Shown: positions 1 to 9,855 of the stretch, one piece after another
How positions within the stretch are numbered: position 1 is the first letter of the stretch
How the letters are laid out: each line of letters begins with the position of its first letter
NCBI GenBank assembly: GCA_021464245.1
Contig: JADCRB010000002.1
Coordinates: 1,031,058-1,095,057 of the forward strand
Length of the DNA stretch: 64,000 bases
Direction: 5' to 3'
DNA from: Carallia brachiata
Taxonomy: Eukaryota > Streptophyta > Magnoliopsida > Malpighiales > Rhizophoraceae
Position numbers and translations under genes: made by a program
Notes under the pieces: generated by a model
Seen by the model: the letters and a program-made list of their open reading frames with translations, nothing else
Databases searched by the model: none
What the model was told of the DNA's origin: nothing

Positions 1-792
1 AGCCTGCCTTTCGGGCTGGCTTCTTTGGTTGTGAGTGTTCGGATTGGCTCATTCTTAATTTACAGGGGCAATTCAGTGATGGAGATGGAGTGTGCTGGCC
101 ACCCATGTTTGCTACGGCATGTCGGTGGACATGGAAATGGAGGAACGAGAAAGTCTTTGCGTCCAGAATATGGATATTCATAGCCCTCCTGTGAAGAAGT
201 CTGAATGCTTGTTGGGCTAGACTCCTCCTCCTCCAGGCTGGGTAAGCCTAATACGGATGGTGCTTCCCAAGAAAATCCGGGGCCTTCAAGTGCGGAGGGT
301 GCTCTTCAAGATCACAGGGGTGGTTGGCTAGGGGGCTTTGTGATGAGAGTTGGTGTGAGCTCAGCTTTTGTAGCAGAGTTATGGGCCTTGCTGCAAGGGT
401 TAAAGTTTGCTTGGCAATTTGGGGTTTCTAAGCTCTGGTTAGAGGCGGATTCTAAGACAGCATTGAAGCAATTCAAAGGGGGTTACCTTCAGTCCATCCT
501 TTAACCACTCTGGTAGAGAGTTGTGGGGAACTCATCACTCGTGATTGGGAGGTCCGAATCTTTCACATTTATCGGGAAGGAAATCAGGCGGCAGATTTGT
601 TAGCTAACTTGGGTTTGCAGCTGTAAGATGTGAGCCAGCTAAATCAGCCTTCTATCTTGTCAAGGCCCCCAAGAGAGATTGGCCCACTACTCCAGCAAGA
701 TATTAGGGGGTTGATGTGGCCCAGAATGATTACTAGCTGTGCCTCTTGTTTGTAGGCCTCGGCCTTCTAGGACCAAAAAAAAAAAAAGCAGA
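1..792 (+). mobile_element. LINE (non-LTR) retrotransposon, 3' end with RNase H domain
   Basis: This is the 3' part of a plant L1-like LINE; the rest lies left of the window. About 35-180 encodes the W-rich stretch that normally precedes the RNase H domain (CRWTWKWRNEKVF). About 205-630 encodes an RVT_3-type RNase H: an NTDGAS strand near 250, an LQDH strand near 305, an AELWALLQGLK helix near 370-405, LEADS near 440 and a C-terminal HIYREGNQAADLLANLG block near 570-620. The reading frame shifts by one base at about 480-497, where the first frame stops just after 'QSIL' and the domain resumes in another frame as HPLTTLVESC. A further in-frame stop lies near 193. A tail ending in a run of A (775-787) marks the 3' end. 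The copy is dead. Recognition is from the family motif pattern; the target-site duplication cannot be tested because the 5' end is missing. Confidence 0.85.
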
Positions 793-894
793 AAGAAAAA
801 TCTCGTAAATTCAATGTCCTTTGTATGGTCAACGTCTAGGTTGATTTTTCCTTTTTTTTTTATTTTTTTTTTGGTCCTAGTTAAAGACTTGGAG

Positions 895-2315
895 AGGAGA
901 TTAAAGGATTTAAAGTTAAAATCCTAAATTAATGTCTAATGTTAGGACTGTTAATTAATTACAGGTTTTGTTTGGAGTAAAATTGATCTCTAACGTTTTC
1001 ATTATAAAAAAATTTTATTTTTTCGTTAAATAATCGCTAATTCTATTGAAGTATACTTATCACATCATAGAATTACGTTTAGTATAATGACGCGTCATTA
1101 AAATTATACTGATGTGGCATTATTGTTTATTTAAAAAATGATTAATAAATTTATGTTTTGTTATTATTTAAAAATATATATATATAAAAAGAATGTTTTG
1201 GAGTTCTCTCACCCAGTCCTCTTTTTTTTTTTTTTGTGCACCTCCCTCAACCTAATTTGTTAAAATTTAGTCCTTTCTTTCTATCTCTCTTCTTGCTCTC
1301 GATTTCTCACTCATTCCAAAGCAACTGACATTAGTCTACTCTCTGCATGCTACTCCTTTTGATCAATCTATTCCTTACATTATTTCTTTGCATTTCATCC
1401 GTTCCAGTACACTGCTCTTGTTTGCCACTATTACTCTCTGCAGCAAAATCTCATCGATAGTTTTTATCACTTCTTTTAATATCCTATTGCTTGGTGGCTT
1501 AAATAGAGAGTATCGAGTAGGGTCCCAGAATTGGGTGTTGGGATACATGCTTTTCTCAAAAATTTCAATTTGACAATCTACATGAGAAAGTGTTTTTTTT
1601 TTTTTTTTTGAACACTTCAATTTACATTTACAATAGCAATTTATAAGGCAAAAAAGATAACTTGAGGTTTTGGACGACATCTCATTTCATTTCGGTGGCA
1701 TCATTTCTTAAGCTATTCTTGGCAGGTTCCATGGTTTAGACGACAGTGGTCTCCATATATACAACAATTGATCGACCGTAATTATGTGGAGTAACCGACA
1801 TGGTTTCATCCCTCCCTAGATCTGAGTTGGACCTTGTGATTATCATTATTCTTGTAGGTTCCCTGCACTCTTTAGAAATTTATTTTCAAAATGGGACAAG
1901 ACTCTTGACCCTAATGGCTAGCTACAATAGATGGGATGAAGGGAACAAATGGACAGATTTTACAGAATGGGAAGAACGACGGCGAAAGATGAAGAGATAA
2001 AGGGTTTAAGCTGAGTCATTAATTTTGGTTTTTTTTTGGGTTTTTTTTTACCTTTTTTAATTTTAATAATAACAAAACACAAATTTCTATTATTTTTTAA
2101 AAAAAAGTAATGCTACATCAATGACGTGTCATGCCACTAAGTGGGGTTTGATGATGTGATAAGTACATTTCAGCAAAGTTAACCGTAATTTAATGAAAAT
2201 GATGAAATTATTTTACAGTAATAATATTGTGAATCAATTTTATCTAAACTAAATATTGTGTCTATAATTAAACAAAAGACTAAATGTCAGGCACCAATTG
2301 AGTATTTTAGCCAAG
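895..2315. mobile_element. Non-autonomous DNA transposon with long degenerate inverted ends
   Basis: About 905-1085 reads, in reverse complement and with many mismatches, like about 2310-2145. Both arms share 'taaaattgat', 'aaataat', 'ttcatta' blocks and an exact 'acttatcacatcat' (1056-1069, and its complement at 2151-2164). The arms are about 180-230 bp and the centre about 1 kb. Long TIRs with an unrelated centre suggest a Mutator-like non-autonomous element; no transposase is visible. The centre holds poly(T) tracts and only short unsupported reading frames. The exact ends and the target duplication could not be fixed by eye. Confidence 0.5.
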
Positions 2316-3586
2316 GTTTAACTAATAACAAGGTCTTGGATTCTAATCTAGTGTACTAAACTAGACTAAACTATACTTAGTGGCTTGATTTTCTTTTCCG
2401 GGTTCATTGGACTGTAACCAAGTCGAAATAGTTTTTATTACGCATGCAAATATACGCTGCAGCCTGCAAGTGAAGTACATTTTTGCTTCCCATGACTAAA
2501 AACTGCGAGTACCATATGTGGCGTGGCCCTTTTTCGGGTTTGGGTTGGCCCGGCCTCTTGTTACCTATTCATCGAAAATATAAAACTTCGGACCAAAATA
2601 ATTATTAATCGAATTAAAATTTAATTTGATGGTTTCACATATTTTGAATTTTAAATTTAAATATTTTCAGTCATAAAATTTTTTTACTGAAATTTTTTTA
2701 AACAAATTAAATTGAAAAAAAGTTCAAAATCATCAAATGAACATATCTGATTATCGAGTCGATAAGGTGAATTTGAATTAAAAATTTATCTAAATTTTTC
2801 AAATAAAAAAAGGATTGAATCCATTAATATAGGTTTTAGTTCTTACTTTTAAGTTTCAGTTCTTCTAAGATAATTAATTATTGTGCCCTTTTATGTTTTT
2901 GGCAATCTTGAATTCATAATTATTTTTGAACGGCAAGATTTTGTGCCTTGGGAATCTTTTCAAGTAATCGCTGTAATGCATAAAGCTGGTTGGTTGCTCA
3001 AAGTCAGAGCTCTAGCTGTAAAAAAAAGCCAAAAAATGCTAACGTTACAACAAATTTGCCATTTATTTAGCTCTACAACACAATGCTGGTGCCTGGGCGG
3101 ATTATCTCCCTCTTCCCCTCTCCTAAGCAGTAATTAGAGGATATAATGAGAGATGATCTGTATAATACTGTTCCTTATTTATTTAATTTAGTCTCGTCTA
3201 GACCCAAGAACCTGATTTCGAAACAGATGCGAGAATCCAACTCTATAATATGTTTATCATTTCGTGGATTACATCTATTAAATTTTTAATCTAATTCCTA
3301 CCAAATACCTTAGCTGTAAGGGAATTTGATGACAGCAAAGCTCATGCATAGTTAAAAAGATGAACAACAATTTGCACTGATCAAAATCTTCACGGACTTG
3401 AGACACCCACAAGCATTTCAGTTCGATTGATGAAAAACAGAAAACTAGCAATCAAGTTTAGAATATGAAAAAATACTGATTAGGACAGGTAATTAATAAA
3501 AAGGCCATTAATATTGGAGTTAATAATATTGAAACAATCCGCCCTCTCCTTGATTATTACTGGTGCTGGTAGCTCAACACTCTAAC
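2316..3586. other. AT-rich intergenic sequence, no gene seen
   Basis: No supported coding sequence or RNA gene is visible. Short open frames such as the one at 2883-3137 have no recognisable motif. The part from 3540 is the probable 3' flank of the small minus-strand gene that ends at 3587. Confidence 0.5.
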
Positions 3587-5631
3587 TTAAACCTTCTGTT
3601 TACCGTCTTCATCCAAATTATCGAACTCCCAATCGGGCTTCATAGCAATCTTCACGGGTTCTAAACCCTACAGACATTTTTTGAGGATCAGTGAACACGG
3701 AAACATGATACAGTGAAGTTAATTATTAATTATGTAAATAAAACAAATAATCATTGTCTCAGGATAATTAGTAACTTCTCTAATGGCAAAATGATACTAC
3801 TATGCTAGATGTAGTCTATACAACTTCTATACTACATATAATCATTAATTCTGAAAATAATGCTGCATTTCCACTCAAAAAATTGAAGGTTGTATTACAA
3901 ACACATAAAAATTTAAGGGAAAAGCCGAATAAACGCAAATGATGCAACAAAATAATTGTAACAAAGATTTTAAAGCTCAGTTAAATATGTAAAACAATCC
4001 AGAATTCGACGATGCCCAATTTTTAGAACTGTTGAACTGTCTTTGTTGTATTATGAATCATTGAAATAGTAAGAAATAAAATTGTTTTTAAAAAAAAGTC
4101 CATAAAATTGACACTATGGACAAAAAAGTACATAACTTTAATGAAAATTAAAAGAAAAGTAGTTAAGCTTGTTTAATCTTTGAAAAATTAGTAAAATCCG
4201 TTATAATACGACAAGCAGATTCATTACTATCCGTTATAATACGACAAGCAGGTTTATCTGAGAGAATCTAACATAATACGACAAATATGTTCGTTAAAAC
4301 ACGTGACATAAAATTTTAGTTATAATCGCAATCAATTTGATTTTGAAACAATGAAATTCTATAAAGAAACATGATTAAAGTATCCTTTTATTTAATCAAT
4401 GTAACTACTTGAAAATGCAATTAATCAAAATTAAAATTACCAACAATGAAATTAAGAAACTACCCCCTTGCCTTAGTTTTGTGGTCCAAATTATGAAAGT
4501 TAGAAATTAATTAGATGATACAGAATTCCTAGACAGAAGTCAAACATAAAATTGTAGAATCTTCATATCAGACTGATCTTGCGGATTGCGGAAGGACAAG
4601 AAAATCTACATTACCGCACTTCGTTGGACGGTTCTACTGTTACAATGATTTCAAATTTTCAATTAACTGAAATTAATTTAAAGTTATCCTAGTTTAAACC
4701 AAAGAATCTTGTTACGTGGACATAAAATAATAGACGTGAAATAGATAGAAATTTTTTTTATACAATTAATTAATTTATTTGTACAATCAGACAATTAATT
4801 TTTATAATAAAAAATAAATAAATAAATACTCTCAAATTTTGTTATAATAATTTAATATTTCATTACATAAATAAATTAATTAATTAAATAAATAAATTTT
4901 CTCATCTTTTCTGTGTACTCTTTTTTTTTCGTGCACCTAAAATTTTCATAATAAAAAATAATGAAATTAGAATTATTGTTGCAGTTCACCCATGTAATAT
5001 CTTAAGTCAATAATCATACTTTAATTACTTAGTGGGTCAACATCATATTTAATTTCATTAATGAGTGAAAGAGTGTTTGAAGATTTCGTTGGGTTATCAC
5101 CTCTTCGCATCCCAAAATTGAAAGAACGAATCTTCAAACGAGCATGCAATGCATTTGATCGAATTGAGTTGATCAATAACACTACCTTCATTAACCAAAA
5201 AATAATAATAATAATAACATTACCTTCATGAAGATCTTCAATGCCTCCTCTTTTGTGTGCTTCCTCATCACTTCCAGGGCTGCCTTCTGCAACACCACAA
5301 TATCAGTGATTAACCCACACCAGCAAAATATATATATTCAACAAGATCCTTGAACCAAAAGCAATTTTAAAGGAAAAAAAAAAAATAACTAAAGGTAACT
5401 TAAGCAAACGCAAAGCATTGAATAAACACAAAATTAATCCAGAATCCTGGTAAATAAAATAACAATGACTGTAGAACCCCACCCCCCCCCCCCCCCCAAC
5501 TTTTCTCCCAACAAAAAAAAAAGGCAAACCCTGGCTGCTTTGAGATCAGCTGGCAACAAAGTTTTGGGTTCTTCGATGGATGGCTGCCTCATAAGTTTAG
5601 AAAGTGATTCTGGTGACGGCTGCTTTTCCAT
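3587..5631 (-). CDS. Small uncharacterised 81-residue protein, three exons
   Basis: I assembled this from three exons joined by canonical splice sites on the minus strand: 5631-5530 (34 codons, donor gtttgc), 5286-5224 (21 codons, acceptor ttgcag, donor gtaatg) and 3667-3587 (26 codons plus TAA, acceptor ctgtag). All three junctions are phase 0. The product is highly charged and has no signal peptide or membrane segment. The N-terminal third carries SPESLSKLMRQPS; the middle is a predicted amphipathic helix (KAALEVMRKHTKEEALKIF, about residues 35-53); the end is acidic then basic (PDWEFDNLDEDGKQKV). I do not recognise the family. Support comes from the exact frame continuity across the introns and from composition unlike the surrounding AT-rich DNA. 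Intron 2 is long (about 1.56 kb) and contains a MITE-like palindrome near 4735-4915; intron 1 contains a C16 run. A helical adaptor-like or nuclear protein is possible but not shown. Confidence 0.6.
4196..4290. repeat. Short tandem duplication, 33-bp period
   Basis: The block 'ccgttataatacgacaagca' occurs at about 4198 and again 33 bp later at about 4231; a third, weaker copy ('cataatacgacaaatatg') follows near 4270. It lies in intron 2 of the small minus-strand gene. No function is evident. Confidence 0.7.
4735..4918. mobile_element. MITE-like palindrome (family member 1)
   Basis: The left arm (about 4735-4800, with 'tacaattaattaatttatttgt') is complementary to the right arm (about 4850-4915), giving a hairpin of roughly 180 bp. 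The same layout and similar words occur at 15585-15785 and more weakly at 30530-30700, so this looks like a dispersed family of small TIR elements. Low sequence complexity limits confidence. Confidence 0.4.
5482..5497. repeat. Poly(C) tract in intron 1 of the small gene
   Basis: A run of 16 C on the + strand (G on the coding strand) lies just inside intron 1 near the donor, followed by an A run. Long G runs are rare in this AT-rich window; others are at 41598 and 54762. Confidence 0.9.
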
Positions 5632-5664
5632 TCAAACTTACTACAGAGAGAGCCAAGATACCAA

Positions 5665-5756
5665 ACACCCAACACAACACAACACAACACAAACTCAAAC
5701 ACAACACAGCACAACACAACACAAACTCAAACACAACACAGCACAACACAAACAAG
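5665..5756. repeat. CACAA-type repeat in the leader/promoter of the small gene
   Basis: Tandem 'acaac' pentamers form two similar blocks of about 44 bp, each containing 'acacaaactcaaacacaaca'. On the coding (minus) strand it reads as TTGTG repeats placed 35-125 bp upstream of the start codon at 5631, so it is either in the 5' leader or the core promoter. Open frames running through it are compositional artefacts. Confidence 0.8.
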
Positions 5757-8340
5757 AGGTAAAAACCGATCTAATTAGTGATAGGTTTGTATGATGTAAT
5801 GAGGGTGGGGGGGTTCATAAATAGATGCTTGAACACAGCTGTGCTTAAACATCTTACTAAAACGTGGCAGCCATGGTAGGAAGAGCACAACAAACTTCAA
5901 ACACATGGCACCAGAAAAGGTTTGCGTTTTGCAAAGAAGTGTAACCGTAACCCCATGCAATTACTATTTTCTCACTGAAAATCCATTGGGTTTTTGAAAA
6001 GTTAACCCATTAATTTGTTACTACTTCTCCTCGGAGTTAATTGAGATTCGCGTACATATGTATCTTCTTTCTTAGCCCCATATTCTCTCAGTCCTGCTTC
6101 TTAGAAGAAAGGACGAAGACGGACTTATTTTTTTTTTTTTTTCAAAAGAAAAGTGCACCGAAAATATGTTGGTTATCGCATATATATGTCGAGGCCTAAC
6201 TCACTCATTACTATTCTCATACAACAATTTCTTATAGAGCGGACTCATCACTCAAATACTAATAAAACTGAATAAGGCTCTGCTATAAACGATTGCAATA
6301 ATTATCAAATCTTAAATCTAATGTCATACTTTAACCCGTCCACCTTATTTGAATTAGGAGAGAGGATGCAGCAATTCAAATTTAAATCTTTTGTATAAAA
6401 ACACGTTAATTTATCATTAAATTATTATTTCAGATGATGAAAATAAACTTATATATGTCCATAAATATTAAAATATATTTAGTTGTATCATTTCCCCGTC
6501 TACAACTAACTGAGAACTCTAATGAAAGAATTAAAAAAATTAATTAAGAAAAGCTTACACATACAAATTAACAAAAGTGTGGTTGTTGTGTAATTACTGT
6601 TTCTATACATAAAAGCTGATTAAAACAGAAAAGAAAGAAAAGTAACCGGCAAATGAGATTAGAGAAGCCAAGTCTCGCAAAAATACCCACCAGGACAAGA
6701 TGCTTGGGCCTGGGCGTTTTCTTCTGTTTAACTATGACAAAGTCAACAATAGGCCAGCTAATAGTAGCCAGGATCGTCTGTGCCGAGAAGTGGTGTAACA
6801 CTTAATAAATATCGAGGGACAGAGTTACTTACAATGGTGGAAGAGTTTTTCTCCAATCACTAGATATGGGGTTCGATTCCTTAATCTTTTGCCCCATGCC
6901 CGCATTTCTTACCGGTTGATTTTCAGCTCCCGAAAAATTAAAAAAATAAATAAAAAATAAATCAATTAATACCTAAAAAGTCCCCAATTCTGATAGAAAA
7001 AAAACAAAAAGCCCCCAATTTGAGGGCTTGGGGCTTTACCAAGGTGCTTTGTACTTCTGTGGTGTCTTTTTACTGCCCCTTCTCTGTTAATTTGTAATAG
7101 ATTAATTACTGACTGGCATCGGCCTCTCTTGTAACCTACAACTTCATATAGACACTTCAATTTATTATATCATAATTCTCAATTATTATGTATAGAATGA
7201 AATCAAAATTGTATCTAATAATTATAATTATATATTTGTATAATCGTATTTATGATGGTGTCTATTTATTACGTCTTTGTTACATTTTTACAATGCCTCC
7301 GAAACCCACCCGTCGTGAGTCTGACCCCAAAAGAAAAAGTAGGAAGAATTGTAAACTGACCAGAGAGTCCAAATATTAATCCGTCGTCACAATAAAGATA
7401 ACTTGGTCCCCAAAATTAAAGGCGGCCCACTGATCGACCTTCTTCGGATTTAGCTGTGGGCTACTGGACTTAGGATTTAAGGGGGTACCCGGACCCAGTA
7501 TGTCCAATTAAAAAGAAACTTTTGCGGTAGGATAAAAACGAAACCAAAAAATAGATCCCAATCTCTACCTCGATAGATTATTGGATCACCACACTAATAA
7601 CGATGCAGAAATTTTAAGTTCTTAACAATCGAGAAGGTCTTTTTTTTTTTTTTTAACACTAAAAAAAAGTCATTATAGATATGTCGGTCAGCAGATTTCT
7701 AAATTGAAGTCAAAATAACTTTTGTGTGTATTTCATTTAACTCTATTCACAAAAAAAAACTCACTACTTAAGTACTAATGGATTCAAGTGAGCCTCCTTT
7801 ATATTAATCATGACGATTATCGAGTTTAAAATTAGCCACACAAGTATAGTCAATCTTACATACTAAAAGAGGACATTGTCTCTGTGCACAATTATTAACA
7901 CTCAAATCTAAATTACAGATAAAAAATATATTAAATTATTATCAAATTACTATTTTAAATAATAACATTTAAGGTCACAAAGGTCACATTCAACATTTGA
8001 AAAGGTCGCATTGAAGGGTCAGAATAAAAATTTTCTAGCACAACAGGGTTTTTTTTTTTTAATGACTAATAGGATGATAAAAGATAACTAGAAAGAAACA
8101 AAAAATATAAAAAAAAAATCTAACTAATTGCATCTTTCTGCTAAAGAGTTACATTAATTTTATTAGTAAGACTGGAATTCTGAAGTTTTGGGGAAGAGAC
8201 TCTCAAACTTGAAGTAGGAATATAATAGCACTTAAGTTTGGCTATAAAATTTTACAAAAATTCTCCTTTTAAATGTATTTTTAAATAGATAATTTTAATT
8301 TTGATTCTGTTTAAATAAATATAAGTCGTCAATAATAATG
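5757..8340. other. Intergenic, no supported gene
   Basis: The part next to 5760 is the likely promoter of the minus-strand small gene. Beyond it I see AT-rich sequence with poly(T) and poly(A) tracts and a possible tRNA-derived SINE trace near 6820-6960, where 'ggttcgattcc' resembles a box B, but no confident gene. Confidence 0.4.
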
Positions 8341-8349
8341 AGTTTATAA

Positions 8350-8850
8350 TAATTAAATTCTCTGTCTTTTCATAAAAAAAATTTTCAACGTAAGCAAAGA
8401 ATTGAATTCCATAATAATGTTATGCAACCCCCTCTCCCACACCAATTTCAAGGCCATATAAATTGTTTTAAGCACAGCTCTCACAGCCATGTTCTCACCA
8501 CCAAACCCAAAAAAGCCAAAAGGAAAATGGTCACAATCATCCCTCGCTAATCCGCCAAAACTAGATGGTCCTGGAATAACCTTGCACACCCATCCTCATT
8601 AAATTTAATTTGGTTAGTTCCAAGAGGCCGTCAACAAATCAACTCGGAAGTCACTTGGTTCCCAAGACCCAAGGTTCCCTTGCTAGCATCCACGGTCAAA
8701 TTCAAATCATGAGTCTCTTTAGCTCGCCGACAGATGTCCATGATCACCTCCTTAGTCGTTGAATTATCACTAGAGAAAAGACTATTATTTCTCCAGTTCC
8801 AAAACTTCCAGAGTGTGGTGATGAAGATAACCTGAAAAAAGCAATCCTAA
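8350..8850 (-). mobile_element. LINE RNase H relic
   Basis: Read on the minus strand, about 8850-8660 encodes a W-rich segment (FWNWRNN) and 8640-8350 an RNase H-like stretch. The latter has RPLGTNQIKFNEDG, then GPSSFGGLARDD, then MAVRAVLKTIYMALKLVWERG. This is the same domain order as in the LINE at the left end, but a distinct and more degenerate copy. The typical Trp before RPLG is a TGA stop, and a frameshift separates the NEDG and GPSS strands. No poly(A) end is obvious. Assignment rests on family motif resemblance. Confidence 0.75.
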
Positions 8851-8859
8851 TGGATCAAA

Positions 8860-9824
8860 GATGATTTTAAGCATCCAACTTTGATCCAATCAAAAAAAAA
8901 GCTGCTGCCCTGTGTTGAAATCCCATGAAAATAAATAAATCTTCCCAAACCGTTTAAGCCCGACTACAATGATACAATTTGTCTCTTTTTCAAATATATA
9001 GCCACTAAACGTATAGTCTACTGATAGAGCAATTAGATTTGACAAACCGAAAAATCATAAACATATTAAAAAGATATTGTTCATTAAAATATAACAACCA
9101 AGTATTTTCCTTTTTGAATAAGTTTTCCCACAACTAAGTAGCCACGTTAGTCCCACTATCAAACCTACGACATTAGTGTGTCAAGTGGCATACTTCCTTT
9201 GAAATTTTGGCTTTTTTTACCCTATTCCTCTCCAACTTCTATTTTCCTTTTTGTCATATTCATTAAGCTTTTTTTCGAGCTTCTAACTTTGAAATAAATT
9301 GATTTCTTAGTTATCATTTTAATATAAGAAGAGAAAAAGACAAAATATTATTTACAAAAATTCATAAGGAGTAGAAAAGTTTATTTCATTTATTGTCCAT
9401 AGTTGATCGTTTAATTGGTTCTTAAATAATCTCATGTTTCATCTTCTCATTATCTATTAAAATAAAGTTTGCATTTATTGAAAAAGATAAATAAAGCAAC
9501 TTACCAATTGAAAAAAAAAAAAAAAAAAAAGAAAATTTGTATCAATTGTGTTCCTTTATCATTTGAAGCCAATGGCTTTTACATTTCTTCTTAACTTTGT
9601 GTATATATATATTTGTTCACAACTTACACCTTGCTTCTTGTAAGGACCTTTCATGGACACAGATAAATAACAATTTTCGTTGTTGTGCATATTAGAATAA
9701 ACCGTTTACTTTTTATGGGGGTACTAGTTTGCTTATCTCAAAGATATGTGTTCTGCAATTTGACCTTTATAGTTGTATGGGTGAATCATTTGTAGAGTTG
9801 GACTACTAGTATTATTATTATTAA

Positions 9825-9855
<31 letters not shown>

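Noticed and set aside
4196..4290. CRISPR-like short direct repeats
   Set aside because: Only two good copies without spacer structure, in plant nuclear DNA; this is an ordinary tandem duplication.
5465..5794. 109-residue + strand open frame
   Set aside because: It runs antisense to exon 1 of the spliced small gene and through the CACAA repeat (Thr/Gln/His-rich artefact).
6820..6960. tRNA-like box B followed by an A-rich end (possible SINE)
   Set aside because: Only box B (ggttcgattcc) is convincing; no proper box A, tRNA fold or target duplication could be found.
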